DNA from: an uncultured Lachnospiraceae bacterium
GTDB taxonomy: Bacteria > Bacillota > Clostridia > Lachnospirales > Lachnospiraceae
Assembly (NCBI GenBank): GCA_910576975.1
Contig: CAJTJY010000012.1
Location: 1 to 64,000 of the forward strand
Reading direction: 5' to 3'
DNA: 64,000 bases
Shown here: piece by piece, positions 1 to 9,081 of the stretch
Layout of the letters: each line of letters starts with the position of its first letter
How positions within the stretch are numbered: position 1 is the stretch's first letter
Made by a program: the position numbers and the translations under genes
Notes under the pieces: generated by a model
The model's database searches: none
Told to the model about the DNA's origin: nothing
Seen by the model: the letters and a program-made list of their open reading frames with translations, nothing else

Positions 1-60
1 CAAAGGCAGCAAGACCTTTTGGCGCTATGAATTGCAAAATGCGGAAACTCAAAGATTTTA

Positions 61-591
61 TCACCGTCTGTCCAGATCTTTCTGTACGGCGTCCAGGTAA
101 GGAATCAATATTCCTCCTTTGGAAGACAGAAAATATTCTGGCTCCAATTCATCATAGCGAAAGCTTTTCCTGCCGCCCTCTTTTGCACGATTCCAAAATT
201 CCATCAGTTTTTCAAAGCGAAGATAATAATTCTCATTGCGATGGGAATAAAAAATCAGCAGGAACGCTACTCCCTGCTGCGCCTCAAACCGTTCCATGAA
301 CTGTACCTGGTGCGCATGGATATTCTGCAGGGGAAAGGTATCTGTATGGCATTCTTTGGCGTCAAAACACACCGGGATTCCTTGCACTGCCCCGATATAG
401 TCCACGGTACTCTTCTGGTCAAAATAAGCAAGGGTAATATGATGGTTGTCTTTGTCAATCTTAATCGGGGTAATCGGGGTTGGCACCTTCTGGATCAGCG
501 CAAGCCCATGCTCTAGATATTTCTCATTGCTAAGGTTGATAAATTCCTCCAGAGTCGAGCCTCGCAAGCCCCTTGAATTCCATGTGGCCAT
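61..591 (-). CDS. recU: Holliday junction resolvase RecU
   Basis: Endonuclease that cuts Holliday junctions during recombinational repair and chromosome segregation; it takes the place of RuvC in Firmicutes. The 176-residue protein shows the family core: GLRGSTLEEFINLSN at 8-22, PTPI at 37-40, then a nuclease centre of D64 (in VDYIG), D77 and K79 (in FDAKE), followed by FPLQNIHAHQ. D77 stands where Bacillus RecU has Glu, a conservative change. The protein is shorter than B. subtilis RecU (about 206 residues) because the N-terminal tail is missing. The ATG at 591 follows a GAGAGGG site. A promoter at 624-651 overlaps the end of the upstream gene, so recU probably has its own transcription. ruvA and ruvB lie near 31-34 kb in this window. 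Confidence 0.93.
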   Translation of the reverse strand: MATWNSRGLRGSTLEEFINLSNEKYLEHGLALIQKVPTPITPIKIDKDNHHITLAYFDQKSTVDYIGAVQGIPVCFDAKECHTDTFPLQNIHAHQVQFMERFEAQQGVAFLLIFYSHRNENYYLRFEKLMEFWNRAKEGGRKSFRYDELEPEYFLSSKGGILIPYLDAVQKDLDRR

Positions 592-623
592 AGAACATCC
601 CTCTCACTTCTTTTTCTTTCAAC

Positions 624-651
624 ATTATACCAAAATCCGCAGATAAATCAA
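624..651 (-). promoter_or_regulatory. Sigma-A type promoter for recU
   Basis: Read on the minus strand: TTGATT (646-651), a 16-base spacer, then a perfect TATAAT (624-629), 32 bases before the recU start. It overlaps the stop codon of the upstream pseudouridine synthase gene. Recognised by consensus only. Confidence 0.6.
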
Positions 652-1697
652 TTACAAATCAATACCTTCTGAAACTCGTCTCCCAAAGGCGCTATCCATT
701 CCCTGCCGTCTTGCAGTTTCATGCGGTAGGCGTGAAGCATCTGAGCATTGATCTGGAAATTTTCAAAAAACCATTGGTTTGTTTCTTTCTCTCCGTATTT
801 TGGATCTCCGACGATCGGATGTCCCATGGAGGACAAATGTGCGCGGATTTGATGCGAACGCCCCGTGACCAGGCGAACCTCAAGCAAGGTATAAATATCT
901 TTATTTTTATGTCCCTTAAGAATATCTATCTGTTGCAGAGCGCCTTTGGCACGATTATTGCAATCCGTGGCTCCATGCCAGGAAACAGGGACATATTCTG
1001 TTTTAATATACTTTGCGTTGTCAATTGCGGACACAAAAATCTGCACCTGATTACTTTTGGCATCTTTTTTGAGCCAGCCTTCTGCCCGGCTGGGTTTTGC
1101 GACCAGCCCCTTGACCAGGCATCGGTAATATTTTTCCATAGAGCGGTCTGAAAGCTGCCTTGCCATCTCCTGCAGGCCCTTAAGGCTCTTTCCGGCAATC
1201 AAAAGACCAGAGGTGTTCCGGTCGAGACGGTTGCAGATCGATGGACGAAAGGTCGCCAGCTCTTTTTTGGTGATCGCATGCGTGTCCAAAAGATACCCGA
1301 TCACATATTCATTCGCCGAAATATCTTGCGGCTTTGACTTTTGAGACAACATGCCCGATGGTTTATTAATCACAAGAATATCCTGATCTTCGTAGAGAAT
1401 ATCAAGAGAAATGCAAGGATACTTCTGAGTATTAGACGCTTCTTCCTGTCCGTGCGTTTGCAGCGTAGCGCGAAAAGACGAAGCAAATTTTTGAAATGTA
1501 TCTTCGGCGAGAAATAATTTTACCTCGTCTCCGATGCCGAGCCTTTCCGAACCGTCGGCCTTCTTGCCATTCAATGTGATATTTTTCTTTCGCAGCATTT
1601 TATAAATAAAACTTCCCGGAGCCTCGGACAGCAATTTTTTTAGATATTTGTCAAATCGCTGCCCCGACTCATTTGGGGTGATCTGAAAGCTTTGCAT
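648..1697 (-). CDS. RluA/RluC/RluD-family pseudouridine synthase
   Basis: Isomerises uridine to pseudouridine in ribosomal RNA, probably 23S. The 349-residue protein has an N-terminal S4-like RNA-binding part (about 1-65; RFDKYLKKLL then ITLNG). The catalytic domain starts near residue 97 (LDILYEDQDILVINKPSG) and carries the RLDRNTSGL motif with catalytic D159. The C-terminal motif GRSHQIRAHL is also typical. About 20 residues are inserted between S4 and catalytic domains (about 72-95), low in sequence constraint. It ends 57 bases before recU and begins 12 bases after the YgiQ gene. Family certain; the exact target uridine cannot be told from sequence. Confidence 0.9.
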   Translation of the reverse strand: MQSFQITPNESGQRFDKYLKKLLSEAPGSFIYKMLRKKNITLNGKKADGSERLGIGDEVKLFLAEDTFQKFASSFRATLQTHGQEEASNTQKYPCISLDILYEDQDILVINKPSGMLSQKSKPQDISANEYVIGYLLDTHAITKKELATFRPSICNRLDRNTSGLLIAGKSLKGLQEMARQLSDRSMEKYYRCLVKGLVAKPSRAEGWLKKDAKSNQVQIFVSAIDNAKYIKTEYVPVSWHGATDCNNRAKGALQQIDILKGHKNKDIYTLLEVRLVTGRSHQIRAHLSSMGHPIVGDPKYGEKETNQWFFENFQINAQMLHAYRMKLQDGREWIAPLGDEFQKVLICN

Positions 1698-1708
1698 CCA
1701 TTCTTCCT

Positions 1709-3619
1709 CTATCTCTTTCCTTGAAAATTCTTATGAACATTGCGAATCGTTTTACGCTTTTGGTCTCTTTTCTTTGCAGAAGCATTTTTGCCGCCGTCAG
1801 AAAGATTCTTTCCCCTGTTCATCTGTCTTGGGGCAATCAGGCAGTTTTTGTCAAATCCAATCAAATCCGTCCTGCCTGTGCGCTCCAAAGCTTCTTTGAC
1901 CAGTGCGTAATTCTTCGGATCCCGGTACTGTATCAAAGCACGCTGCATCGCTTTCTCATGAGGATTGCGCGCCACATAGACGGCTTCCATCGTCCTAGGA
2001 TCCAGTCCGGTATAGTACATGCAGGTCGATATCGTAGAGGGCGTTGGATAAAAATCCTGCACCTGCTCCGGCATATAGCCAAGATCCCTGAGAAATTCTG
2101 CCAATTCCACTGCCTCATGCAACGTGGAACCTGGATGGGAGGACATCAGATAAGGGACCAGATACTGCTTTTTCCCCAGTTTGTGATTGATTTTCTGATA
2201 TTCCCGTACAAATTGGCGGTATACCTCTGCTTTTGGCTTTCCCATTTTCTCTAAAACTTTATCAGAAATATGTTCCGGCGCTACTTTAAGCTGGCCGCTG
2301 ACGTGATGCTGACACAATTCACGCAAAAACGTGCGGTCTGCATCTGCTAGCAGATAGTCAAAACGAATGCCAGATCGGATAAAAACTTTTTTTACCCCTG
2401 GCAGGCTGCGAATCTTTCTTAGAAGTTCTAAGTAATCCTGATGATCTGCTTTTAAATTCTTGCAAGGCTTTGGAAACAGGCACTGCTTCTGTGTGCAGAC
2501 CCCTTTCGCAAGCTGCTTTTGGCAGGCTGGAAAACGAAAATTAGCCGTCGGTCCTCCCACATCATGGATATATCCTTTAAACTCTGGATCCTCTGTAAAA
2601 AGCGCCGCCTCCCTGAGCAAGGACTCCTGGCTTCTGGATTGGATGATTCGCCCCTGATGAAACGTCAAGGCACAGAAATTACATCCGCCAAAACAGCCCC
2701 GGTTGCTGGCAAGGCTGAACTTGACTTCCGAGATCGCAGACACGCCCCCAGAGGCTTCGTAAGAAGGATGACAAGCGCGCATAAAGGGAAGATCGTAGAT
2801 ATCATCCATTTCCTGACGTGTCAAAGGCTTTGACGGAGGATTCTGCACCACATAAATGCGGTTTGGATATTGTTCCGCCAGCCGTTTTCCACTAAATGGA
2901 TCTGTATTACAATATTGAAGATAAAAACTTTTGGCATAAGCCTGCTTATCTTCTCTGATTTTCTCAAACTCTGGCAAAAACAGGGCGTCATAGATATCCT
3001 CCTTGTTTTGCGTCTTATATACCGTTCCTGGGACAAAGGTAATATCCTTTACCGCCAATCCGCTGTCTAATGCTTCCGCTAACGCAAGAATGCTGTGTTC
3101 CCCCATGCCATACATCAAAATATCTGCGCCACTGTCCAATAAGACAGAGCGCTTTACCTTGTCGCTCCAATAATCGTAATGTGCCAGCCTTCGCAGGCTT
3201 GCTTCCACGCCGCCAATCAAAATTGGCGTTTTCTTATAAGTTTGACGAATCAGGTTTCCGTAAACTGTGACTGCGTAATCTGGGCGTCTTCCCATGACGC
3301 CGCCAGGCGTAAAGGAGTCCCGATCCCGCCGCCGTTTGGACACACTGTAATGGTTTACCATGGAATCCATATTTCCACTGCTGACCAGGAACGCAAGCCG
3401 TGGCTCGCCGTAAATGGATATGCTTTCTTTCTGCTTCCAATCCGGCTGGGAAATGATGCCCACCGTATAGCCATGCGCCTCCAAAAGGCGGCTGATCAGA
3501 GCATGTCCAAACGAGGGATGATCCACATAAGCATCCCCGATAATATAAACAAAATCAAACTGCGTAATCCCTCGCTCTTCCATGTCTTTTTTGCAGATGG
3601 GTAAAAACTTCCCTTTCAT
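1709..3619 (-). CDS. YgiQ-family radical SAM protein
   Basis: Large radical SAM enzyme of the YgiQ/UPF0313 family; the reaction is unknown. The 636-residue protein has an N-terminal region starting MKGKFLPICKKDM and containing DAYVDHPSFG, which is highly conserved in the family. The radical SAM cluster motif C309-xxx-C313-xx-C316 (RGCFGGCNFCAL) follows. Later landmarks are SGIRFDY, KVAPEH and the YPTPSTISTCMYY stretch. The C-terminal about 35 residues are lysine- and arginine-rich and disordered. The ATG at 3619 follows AGGAGA. It lies 9 bases after the HAD gene, suggesting co-transcription. Confidence 0.93.
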   Translation of the reverse strand: MKGKFLPICKKDMEERGITQFDFVYIIGDAYVDHPSFGHALISRLLEAHGYTVGIISQPDWKQKESISIYGEPRLAFLVSSGNMDSMVNHYSVSKRRRDRDSFTPGGVMGRRPDYAVTVYGNLIRQTYKKTPILIGGVEASLRRLAHYDYWSDKVKRSVLLDSGADILMYGMGEHSILALAEALDSGLAVKDITFVPGTVYKTQNKEDIYDALFLPEFEKIREDKQAYAKSFYLQYCNTDPFSGKRLAEQYPNRIYVVQNPPSKPLTRQEMDDIYDLPFMRACHPSYEASGGVSAISEVKFSLASNRGCFGGCNFCALTFHQGRIIQSRSQESLLREAALFTEDPEFKGYIHDVGGPTANFRFPACQKQLAKGVCTQKQCLFPKPCKNLKADHQDYLELLRKIRSLPGVKKVFIRSGIRFDYLLADADRTFLRELCQHHVSGQLKVAPEHISDKVLEKMGKPKAEVYRQFVREYQKINHKLGKKQYLVPYLMSSHPGSTLHEAVELAEFLRDLGYMPEQVQDFYPTPSTISTCMYYTGLDPRTMEAVYVARNPHEKAMQRALIQYRDPKNYALVKEALERTGRTDLIGFDKNCLIAPRQMNRGKNLSDGGKNASAKKRDQKRKTIRNVHKNFQGKR

Positions 3620-3628
3620 GTCATTCTC

Positions 3629-4297
3629 CTATAAAATCTCATATGTATGGTCCAAGACCTGTTGATAATCGGAAATATAATAATCTGCCAATTTGCGCTT
3701 TTCCTGGATCTGCTCGGCAGAAAAAAGGTCTTCTACGGCGCATACCCGCATGCCGGCATTCTTTCCTGCCTGGATTCCCATTGGCACATCCTCAAATACC
3801 AGGCAGTTTTCAGGCGTTGCGCCAAGCCTTCGGGCGGCTTCCAGATAAACGTCCGGCGCAGGCTTGCCCTTGGGCACCTCGCAGGCAGTCACCACTTCCT
3901 GAATATAATCCCAAAGATGCAGCGCAGACGCTACCGCCTCCACTAACTCTCTGGAATTGCTGGTAGCGATGCCCAATAAAATATCCTGTTGTCTGCAATG
4001 CTTTAAAAACTCCTTTGCTCCAGGCTTAAAATTTACTTCATAGCTATATTTCTCAACCGCCATCCGATTCCAAATGGCCTTTAATTCTTCTACGCTTTCT
4101 TTAAGGTGAAACAATTCCCTGGTATACACCGCTGTTTCCGTGAAGCTCATGCCCTCAATATCATGTTGATAAGTTTCCGGCAGGGTAAGCCCTCGCTCTT
4201 CCAGAAATTCCACATCAATATCGTGCCAAAGCCACATGGAATCCACCAGGGTGCCATCCAGGTCAAAGATCACCGACTGCACATTTTCTAACATCAT
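3629..4297 (-). CDS. HAD-superfamily hydrolase, phosphoglucomutase-like
   Basis: Haloacid dehalogenase-type phosphatase or phosphomutase of subfamily IA. Motif I is FDLDGTLVDS, with nucleophile D12 and acid D14; motif II is the ATSNS stretch; motif III/IV is the GKPAPDVYLEAARRLG plus VFEDVPMGIQAGKNAGM region. A helical cap of about 70 residues follows motif I, the arrangement of beta-phosphoglucomutase-like phosphatases. The residues after D14 do not settle the substrate, so a sugar phosphate phosphatase is as likely as a mutase. Two tandem ATGs follow an AAGGAG site; the first (4297) has the better spacing. It is 30 bases downstream of the pseudouridine synthase gene. Confidence 0.85.
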   Translation of the reverse strand: MMLENVQSVIFDLDGTLVDSMWLWHDIDVEFLEERGLTLPETYQHDIEGMSFTETAVYTRELFHLKESVEELKAIWNRMAVEKYSYEVNFKPGAKEFLKHCRQQDILLGIATSNSRELVEAVASALHLWDYIQEVVTACEVPKGKPAPDVYLEAARRLGATPENCLVFEDVPMGIQAGKNAGMRVCAVEDLFSAEQIQEKRKLADYYISDYQQVLDHTYEIL

Positions 4298-4327
4298 AGC
4301 AATGAACTCCTTCTCTTTTGGTAATGA

Positions 4328-5065
4328 TCAGCGCCTGTGTTTTAACGAATCAATTTCTTCTTTTGTAAGCGCCCGGTATTCCCCGGGCTGTAACGCATTA
4401 TCAAGCTGCAAGCTCCCCATGGAAAGCCTCTTTAAGTACATCACACGTCTGCCCACCGCTTCAAACATGCGCTTTACCTGATGGAACTTCCCCTCTGTGA
4501 TGGTCAGTTCCACCTCGGATATCCAGTCGTTTTGTCCAGGCTGCGCTTTACATGAAAGGATCTTTAACTTTGCCGGAAGAGCTGGATGTTTCTCGCCGAT
4601 ATCAATCCCTTTTGCAAACAATGTTACATCCTTTTCGGTCACTTCGCCATCCACTTTTGCAAGGTAAGCCTTCGGTACATGCTTGCCCGGGGCAAGCAGA
4701 TTATGGGCTAGCGGCCCGTCATTGGTGATCAGCAACAGTCCTTCGGTGTCCAAGTCAAGCCTCCCGACTGGGAACAGATCCTTACGGTTCTTCTCTTTAA
4801 TGCAATCTAGCACCGTGGGATAGCGGGCGTCAGTTACCGCACTGACACATCCTTTTGGTTTATAGAGCATGTAATACTCAAATTCCTCATACAAAATGGC
4901 AGCTCCCTGGAACATAATCTGATCCTGGCAAGGTTCCACTTTCTGGTCAGGACCGCTTGCAATTGCTCCATTGACGGTCACTTGATGTTTGCGTATGTAC
5001 TGTTTGACCTCGCTTCGGGTTCCGACACCCATATCTGCAAGATATTTATCCAGACGCAGCTGCAT
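4328..5065 (-). CDS. RsuA/RluB-family pseudouridine synthase
   Basis: Second rRNA pseudouridine synthase of the window, from the RsuA branch. The 245-residue protein has an S4 domain (about 1-60; RLDKYLADMGVGTRSEVKQYI) and a catalytic domain with FPVGRLDLDTEGLLL, where D104 is the catalytic Asp. The C-terminal ITEGKFHQVKRMF motif is typical. The start is placed at 5065 because AAAGGAGGA lies 8 bases upstream and MQLRLDKYL is the usual family N terminus. A further in-frame ATG at 5143 would add 26 unconserved residues and overlap the previous gene. The target is probably a 16S uridine (family knowledge), but RluB/E activity is possible. Confidence 0.9.
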   Translation of the reverse strand: MQLRLDKYLADMGVGTRSEVKQYIRKHQVTVNGAIASGPDQKVEPCQDQIMFQGAAILYEEFEYYMLYKPKGCVSAVTDARYPTVLDCIKEKNRKDLFPVGRLDLDTEGLLLITNDGPLAHNLLAPGKHVPKAYLAKVDGEVTEKDVTLFAKGIDIGEKHPALPAKLKILSCKAQPGQNDWISEVELTITEGKFHQVKRMFEAVGRRVMYLKRLSMGSLQLDNALQPGEYRALTKEEIDSLKHRR

Positions 5066-5139
5066 CCTATGTTCCTCCTTTCCTCGATGCGCACTCGATC
5101 CGTTCGCTAAAAGCTTTCCTAACGGCATCCTAATGCCAT

Positions 5140-5979
5140 TCAATAACTGTATGTAAGCTTTTTTGGCTCCAGGCTCTTGAGCACATAATAAGGATTAAAG
5201 CTGATCTCGCTTCCAGTCTCATCATTGACATAAATCCCCAGATGAAGATGGACGGCGAACTGCCCCGTCGTGCCTTCTTGCCCATAACCGCTGTCCCCCA
5301 TAAAACCCAGCAATTCGCCTGCTTCAATCTCCTCTCCCTCTTGAAATTCCCTGGCATAATCATAAAGATGTGCATAATAGAAATATCCGCCGCTGGGAGA
5401 GCGAATGCCGATGCGGTATCCTCCCAGTTCCAGCCAGCCGATTTTTTCCACGACGCCATCGGTCATGCTGACCACGGGATAACGCCCCCTCTGATTCAGG
5501 GAAGCCATGATGTCTGTCCCCTCATGCCCCCGGTTTCCACCAAAATTGCGGTCAAACATCCAGGAATTTTCAAAGGAAGTGTCCATTCCTCTGCCACCGC
5601 TGGAAACAGGGACGGGGAAATATTCCAAATCCTGCCACACCGCAGCTTCCATTTTTTCTATGTCGCGGACTTTCTGTGGAAAATATCGGTACAACTGTTC
5701 CAGATAATGGTCAAGGTCCGATTTCTTTTCTTTCTCTGTAAGGATATGGGCAAGCAGGTAATCATATCTTGAAAACTGGGATTTTTCTTCAAATTCCTGC
5801 ACCTTTTGATATATTTCCATAGGAACCTGCTGCTGGCGCAAAAGCTCTTTGGTATCTTTATCCGCCAAAAGGTGGGTGATCTTCGCCGTCTGCTGAATAT
5901 ATCCTATCATAGCATTGTCGAGGCAGACTATGGCTGTAAGAATTATCAGATGGATCACAACCCTTTTTAAATACTTCAT
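5140..5979 (-). CDS. M23-family (LytM) cell-wall metallopeptidase
   Basis: Membrane-anchored zinc endopeptidase acting on peptidoglycan cross-bridges. One N-terminal hydrophobic segment (about 7-27) should anchor or export it. A charged helical region (about 35-115) follows, and the LytM domain fills 125-265. Zinc ligands are visible: H152 and D156 in GHEGTD, and H246 in the VHLHLG motif, with H244 as catalytic partner. All active-site residues are present, so it should be an enzyme and not a degenerate activator. The start follows AAGGAG. It sits 22 bases after pepD and 74 before the RsuA-type gene. Confidence 0.88.
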   Translation of the reverse strand: MKYLKRVVIHLIILTAIVCLDNAMIGYIQQTAKITHLLADKDTKELLRQQQVPMEIYQKVQEFEEKSQFSRYDYLLAHILTEKEKKSDLDHYLEQLYRYFPQKVRDIEKMEAAVWQDLEYFPVPVSSGGRGMDTSFENSWMFDRNFGGNRGHEGTDIMASLNQRGRYPVVSMTDGVVEKIGWLELGGYRIGIRSPSGGYFYYAHLYDYAREFQEGEEIEAGELLGFMGDSGYGQEGTTGQFAVHLHLGIYVNDETGSEISFNPYYVLKSLEPKKLTYSY

Positions 5980-6001
5980 AAGCTCCTTACTATTTGATAT
6001 G

Positions 6002-7453
6002 TTATTTCGATTGTCTCAAAAATTCGAGAATTAAATTCCATACTCTTTCCGCTGAGGAAATGCTCAGACGTTCTTTGGGCGTATGGATGTCAAACATGTC
6101 TGGTCCAAAGGAAATACAATCGAGGCCAGGAATTTTCCCTGATAAGATTCCGCATTCCAGTCCCGCATGGATTGCCTCAACCTTTGGTTCTTTCTGGAAT
6201 AATCTGCGATAAGTTTCCACCATTAAATCCCGGATCTGAGAGTCTGGCTTATATTCCCAAGCTGGATAGTCTCCGTTTACGCTGATTTCTCCACCTAAAA
6301 ATTCTGTCAGGAATGTAAGGCGGTCTGTCAGTTCATATTTTCTTGTGGTAACGCTGCTTCGAACTGAAAAATTCACAGAGAACACGTCCTCTGTCAGCTT
6401 CATAATCCCGGCATTCAGAGAAGTTTCCACCAGTCCCTGAATGTCACTGCTCATATGCTGCACGCCATTTGGCATCATCCGCAGGAAAAATAAGAGCTTG
6501 GTTGCAGAAGAATTGTGCAGCACAGATTTCTTTGCTGCTTCAAGCTTCTGACAACGAACAGAGAGCTGCGGATCTGATGTCTGGTACTCTTTTCTTAATT
6601 CTTCTTCCAGAGCCTCGACCTGCGTCATCAGCTTTTGCCCCTGCTGCTCTGATTCCAATAAGACCCTCGCAAATGCCTCTCTTGGAATGGCGTTGTCTTT
6701 TAATCCTCCTTCTAGATGCTCAATGGCAAACGTAATCTCATGATTCAAAGCATTCAATACTCTGCCAAGCAGGAAAATCCCATTTGCTCTCTCTTTTTGA
6801 ATCTCTACTCCGGAATGGCCTCCCAAAAGCCCATTGACACGCAGCTCATAAACCGTTCCTTCCATCTCCATCCTGGAAACTGGAATCTGGCAGACAGCGC
6901 CAAGTCCTCCGGCACAGCTTGTAAGAAAAATTCCTTCTTCTTCCGAATCGATGTTTAAAAGCTTCCTTCCTTTTAGCATCGAGAGATCAACGGATTCTGC
7001 CCCAAGAAGGCCGATCTCTTCATCTACCGTGAGAACGACTTCCAGAGGAGGATGCTCTAAATCGTCATTCTCCAAGATCGCCAGGGCATATGCGACGGCA
7101 ATTCCATCATCCCCGCCAAGCGTAGTTCCTTCCGCTTTCAGAAAATCCCCGTCCAGGTACAGTTTCAGGCCGTCCTTTTCAAAATCAATCTCCACCCCGC
7201 TTTCCTTTTCGCAAACCATGTCAAGATGCCCTTGAATAATCACTGGTTGTGAATCCTCATATCCTTTCGAAGCATCCTTAAAAATAATGACATTATGATT
7301 CTCATCCTGAATGTACTTCAGTCCATGAGATTCTGCAAATGCTGCACAGTAGTCACTAATGCCCTTGGTATTTCGGGAACCGTGAGGAATCTGGCAAATC
7401 TCCTCAAAATAAGCAAATACTCTTTCTGGTTTTAATTGTTCACAAACTCTCAT
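6002..7453 (-). CDS. pepD: Aminoacyl-histidine dipeptidase (peptidase M20C, PepD)
   Basis: Cytosolic metallodipeptidase that splits Xaa-His and other dipeptides. The 483-residue length and motifs fit family M20C. H76-x-D78 in GHLDMV binds metal and D78 is followed by the bridging D115 in GGDDG. E145-E146 in TVDEEIGLLG are the catalytic base and ligand, and D169 (LNIDSEEEG) and the C-terminal HAGLECG complete the site. The start follows AGGAGG. The gene is divergent from ylbJ, with only 50 bases between the start codons, so the two share a very short promoter region. Confidence 0.93.
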   Translation of the reverse strand: MRVCEQLKPERVFAYFEEICQIPHGSRNTKGISDYCAAFAESHGLKYIQDENHNVIIFKDASKGYEDSQPVIIQGHLDMVCEKESGVEIDFEKDGLKLYLDGDFLKAEGTTLGGDDGIAVAYALAILENDDLEHPPLEVVLTVDEEIGLLGAESVDLSMLKGRKLLNIDSEEEGIFLTSCAGGLGAVCQIPVSRMEMEGTVYELRVNGLLGGHSGVEIQKERANGIFLLGRVLNALNHEITFAIEHLEGGLKDNAIPREAFARVLLESEQQGQKLMTQVEALEEELRKEYQTSDPQLSVRCQKLEAAKKSVLHNSSATKLLFFLRMMPNGVQHMSSDIQGLVETSLNAGIMKLTEDVFSVNFSVRSSVTTRKYELTDRLTFLTEFLGGEISVNGDYPAWEYKPDSQIRDLMVETYRRLFQKEPKVEAIHAGLECGILSGKIPGLDCISFGPDMFDIHTPKERLSISSAERVWNLILEFLRQSK

Positions 7454-7503
7454 GATAACCTCCTATATTGGTATATTTATGTAATTGGCTCATAGAATAA
7501 ACT

Positions 7504-8424
7504 ATGAAAAAAATATTATACATCATTATTTTGATCTCTTTTTTAATTTATATTCTGGCATTTCCAGGAGAATCAGTAAAGGCGGCGTCTATCGGCTTAA
7601 GCCTCTGGTATGAAAACATGCTGCCCACCCTGTTGCCTTTTTCCATTCTCTCTTATATATTAATTCATTCCGGCATTCTCGATCAGTCTGCCAGATGGAT
7701 ACATAAATTTTTAAAACATGTATTCCCTATTAGCAGCGCTGGGATTTACCCACTGATTGCCGGGCTGCTGTTCGGTTTTCCCATGGGAAGTAAAATTACG
7801 GCGGATCTGGTACAGTCCAAAAAAATGAGCAAGGAAGAAGGACAGCGGCTGTTTTGCGTCTGCAATAACATCAGTCCTGTATTCATCAGCAGCTTTATAC
7901 TCAACGAAAGCTTACATACGCCTCAGCTTCGCCTTGCCAGCCTCTTAATCCTGTATGCGCCACCCCTGGCGCTGTATATGATATGGAATCGGCATAAACA
8001 ATATCTCGCTCCTATGGAAAGAACAGATTTATCAAAAAAAACGGCATCCATGAACTTTCAACTCATAGATGCCGGCATTATGAACGGATTTGAAACCCTT
8101 GCAAAGCTGGGCGGCTATATCATTATGTTTGCCATTCTGGCACAGATGACCACCCTGCTTCCGATCCGCAGTCCGATATTAAAATGCATGCTCATTGGAT
8201 TTACCGAAATCACCAACGGAATTGCCTATACCGCAAAACTGGGATTGCAGTTCTCTTTGAAATATCCTCTGATGATGGCATACACTGCCTTTGGCGGATT
8301 ATCTGGCTTCGCACAGACAGCCTCCATGGTAAAAGACTGCGGCTTTTCCATGACGCCGTATCTGCAGATGAAGCTTTTGGTAACTGCGATTTCTTTCATC
8401 CTTGCCCTATTGCTGGTGTCATAA
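7504..8424 (+). CDS. ylbJ: YlbJ-like sporulation integral membrane protein
   Basis: Polytopic membrane protein of the YlbJ/nucleoside-recognition (Gate domain) family; in Bacillus YlbJ is needed for spore heat resistance. The 306 residues include about eight hydrophobic segments, with the family stretch LSLWYENMLPTLLPFSIL near 31-48, GFPMGSKI near 90 and CNNISPVF near 120. In Bacillus the gene also neighbours rsmD and coaD, but here it is convergent with them. No Shine-Dalgarno sequence precedes the ATG, unlike nearly every other gene in the window. A CATAGAAT at 7491-7498 resembles a sigma-E -10 box but would put the transcript start at or after the ATG, so expression control is unclear. Confidence 0.82.
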   Translation: MKKILYIIILISFLIYILAFPGESVKAASIGLSLWYENMLPTLLPFSILSYILIHSGILDQSARWIHKFLKHVFPISSAGIYPLIAGLLFGFPMGSKITADLVQSKKMSKEEGQRLFCVCNNISPVFISSFILNESLHTPQLRLASLLILYAPPLALYMIWNRHKQYLAPMERTDLSKKTASMNFQLIDAGIMNGFETLAKLGGYIIMFAILAQMTTLLPIRSPILKCMLIGFTEITNGIAYTAKLGLQFSLKYPLMMAYTAFGGLSGFAQTASMVKDCGFSMTPYLQMKLLVTAISFILALLLVS

Positions 8425-8445
8425 ACAGGGGACAGTTCGTTCATC

Positions 8446-9069
8446 TTAACTGATATCCGGCATCTGAATCTCAGGAACAGGAGCTTCTTCCTCAGCGGCG
8501 GAAGAATCCTGAAACTGGGAGGTATTCATTTGGGGGGGAACCATCGACCTGCGGTTTCCCTCCAGCTCTTCGTAACATTTTTGAAGGGAGCCTAAGAGGT
8601 TTTCCGTCCTCGCCCTGGTGGTCTCCATGGCGTTTCCAATAATTTCTTCCAAGTCGTGCAATATATTGTCCGTATATTCAATAGCGCCCCATCGAATTTC
8701 ATTGGCGTCTGCAGTAGCCTTGCTTAAAATCTCCCGGGCCTGATTGGTAGCGATTACCACGACCTCGTTGGCCTGCTCGTATGCCTGTTGCATAATCTGG
8801 TGCTCGCTGATCAGCTCTGTCGTATGTACCTGCGCCTGGGCAATAATTTTTTCCGCTTCTGTCTTTGCATCTGCCAGTATACGCTCTTGATTCCTGATGA
8901 TCCTCTGATATTTTTTAATCTCCTCTGGCGTCTTGCGGCGAAGATCTGCCAGCAGCTCATCCAATTCATCTTTGTCCACGACGATTTTTGAATTGGAAAA
9001 GGGCTGATATTTACAGTTCTCAATAAAATCTTCGATTTCACCAATCACCTGTTCGATTTTGCTATCCAT
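8446..9069 (-). CDS. Coiled-coil protein of unknown function
   Basis: No function recognised. The 207 residues form a long amphipathic helix region (about 45-165) rich in Ala, Glu and Gln, of the kind often annotated as V-type ATPase subunit H-like or DivIVA-like. The C terminus (about 175-207) is acidic and proline-rich, ending in PEIQMPDIS. There is no membrane segment. The start is set at the ATG 9069, with AAGGAG 8 bases upstream; a TTG two codons earlier is too close to that site. It follows coaD by 12 bases and converges on ylbJ. Placement with rsmD and coaD suggests co-transcription; a structural or polar-scaffold role is only a guess. Confidence 0.75.
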   Translation of the reverse strand: MDSKIEQVIGEIEDFIENCKYQPFSNSKIVVDKDELDELLADLRRKTPEEIKKYQRIIRNQERILADAKTEAEKIIAQAQVHTTELISEHQIMQQAYEQANEVVVIATNQAREILSKATADANEIRWGAIEYTDNILHDLEEIIGNAMETTRARTENLLGSLQKCYEELEGNRRSMVPPQMNTSQFQDSSAAEEEAPVPEIQMPDIS

Positions 9070-9081
9070 TGACAATACTCC

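Noticed and set aside
1..24. The first bases (GGCAGCAAGACCTTTT) resemble part of the family A centre.
   Set aside because: Only about 16 bases match and the window edge cuts the context, so a truncated copy cannot be shown.
27..516. Plus-strand open frames near the start of the window.
   Set aside because: They lie opposite recU, lack ribosome binding sites and show no domain.
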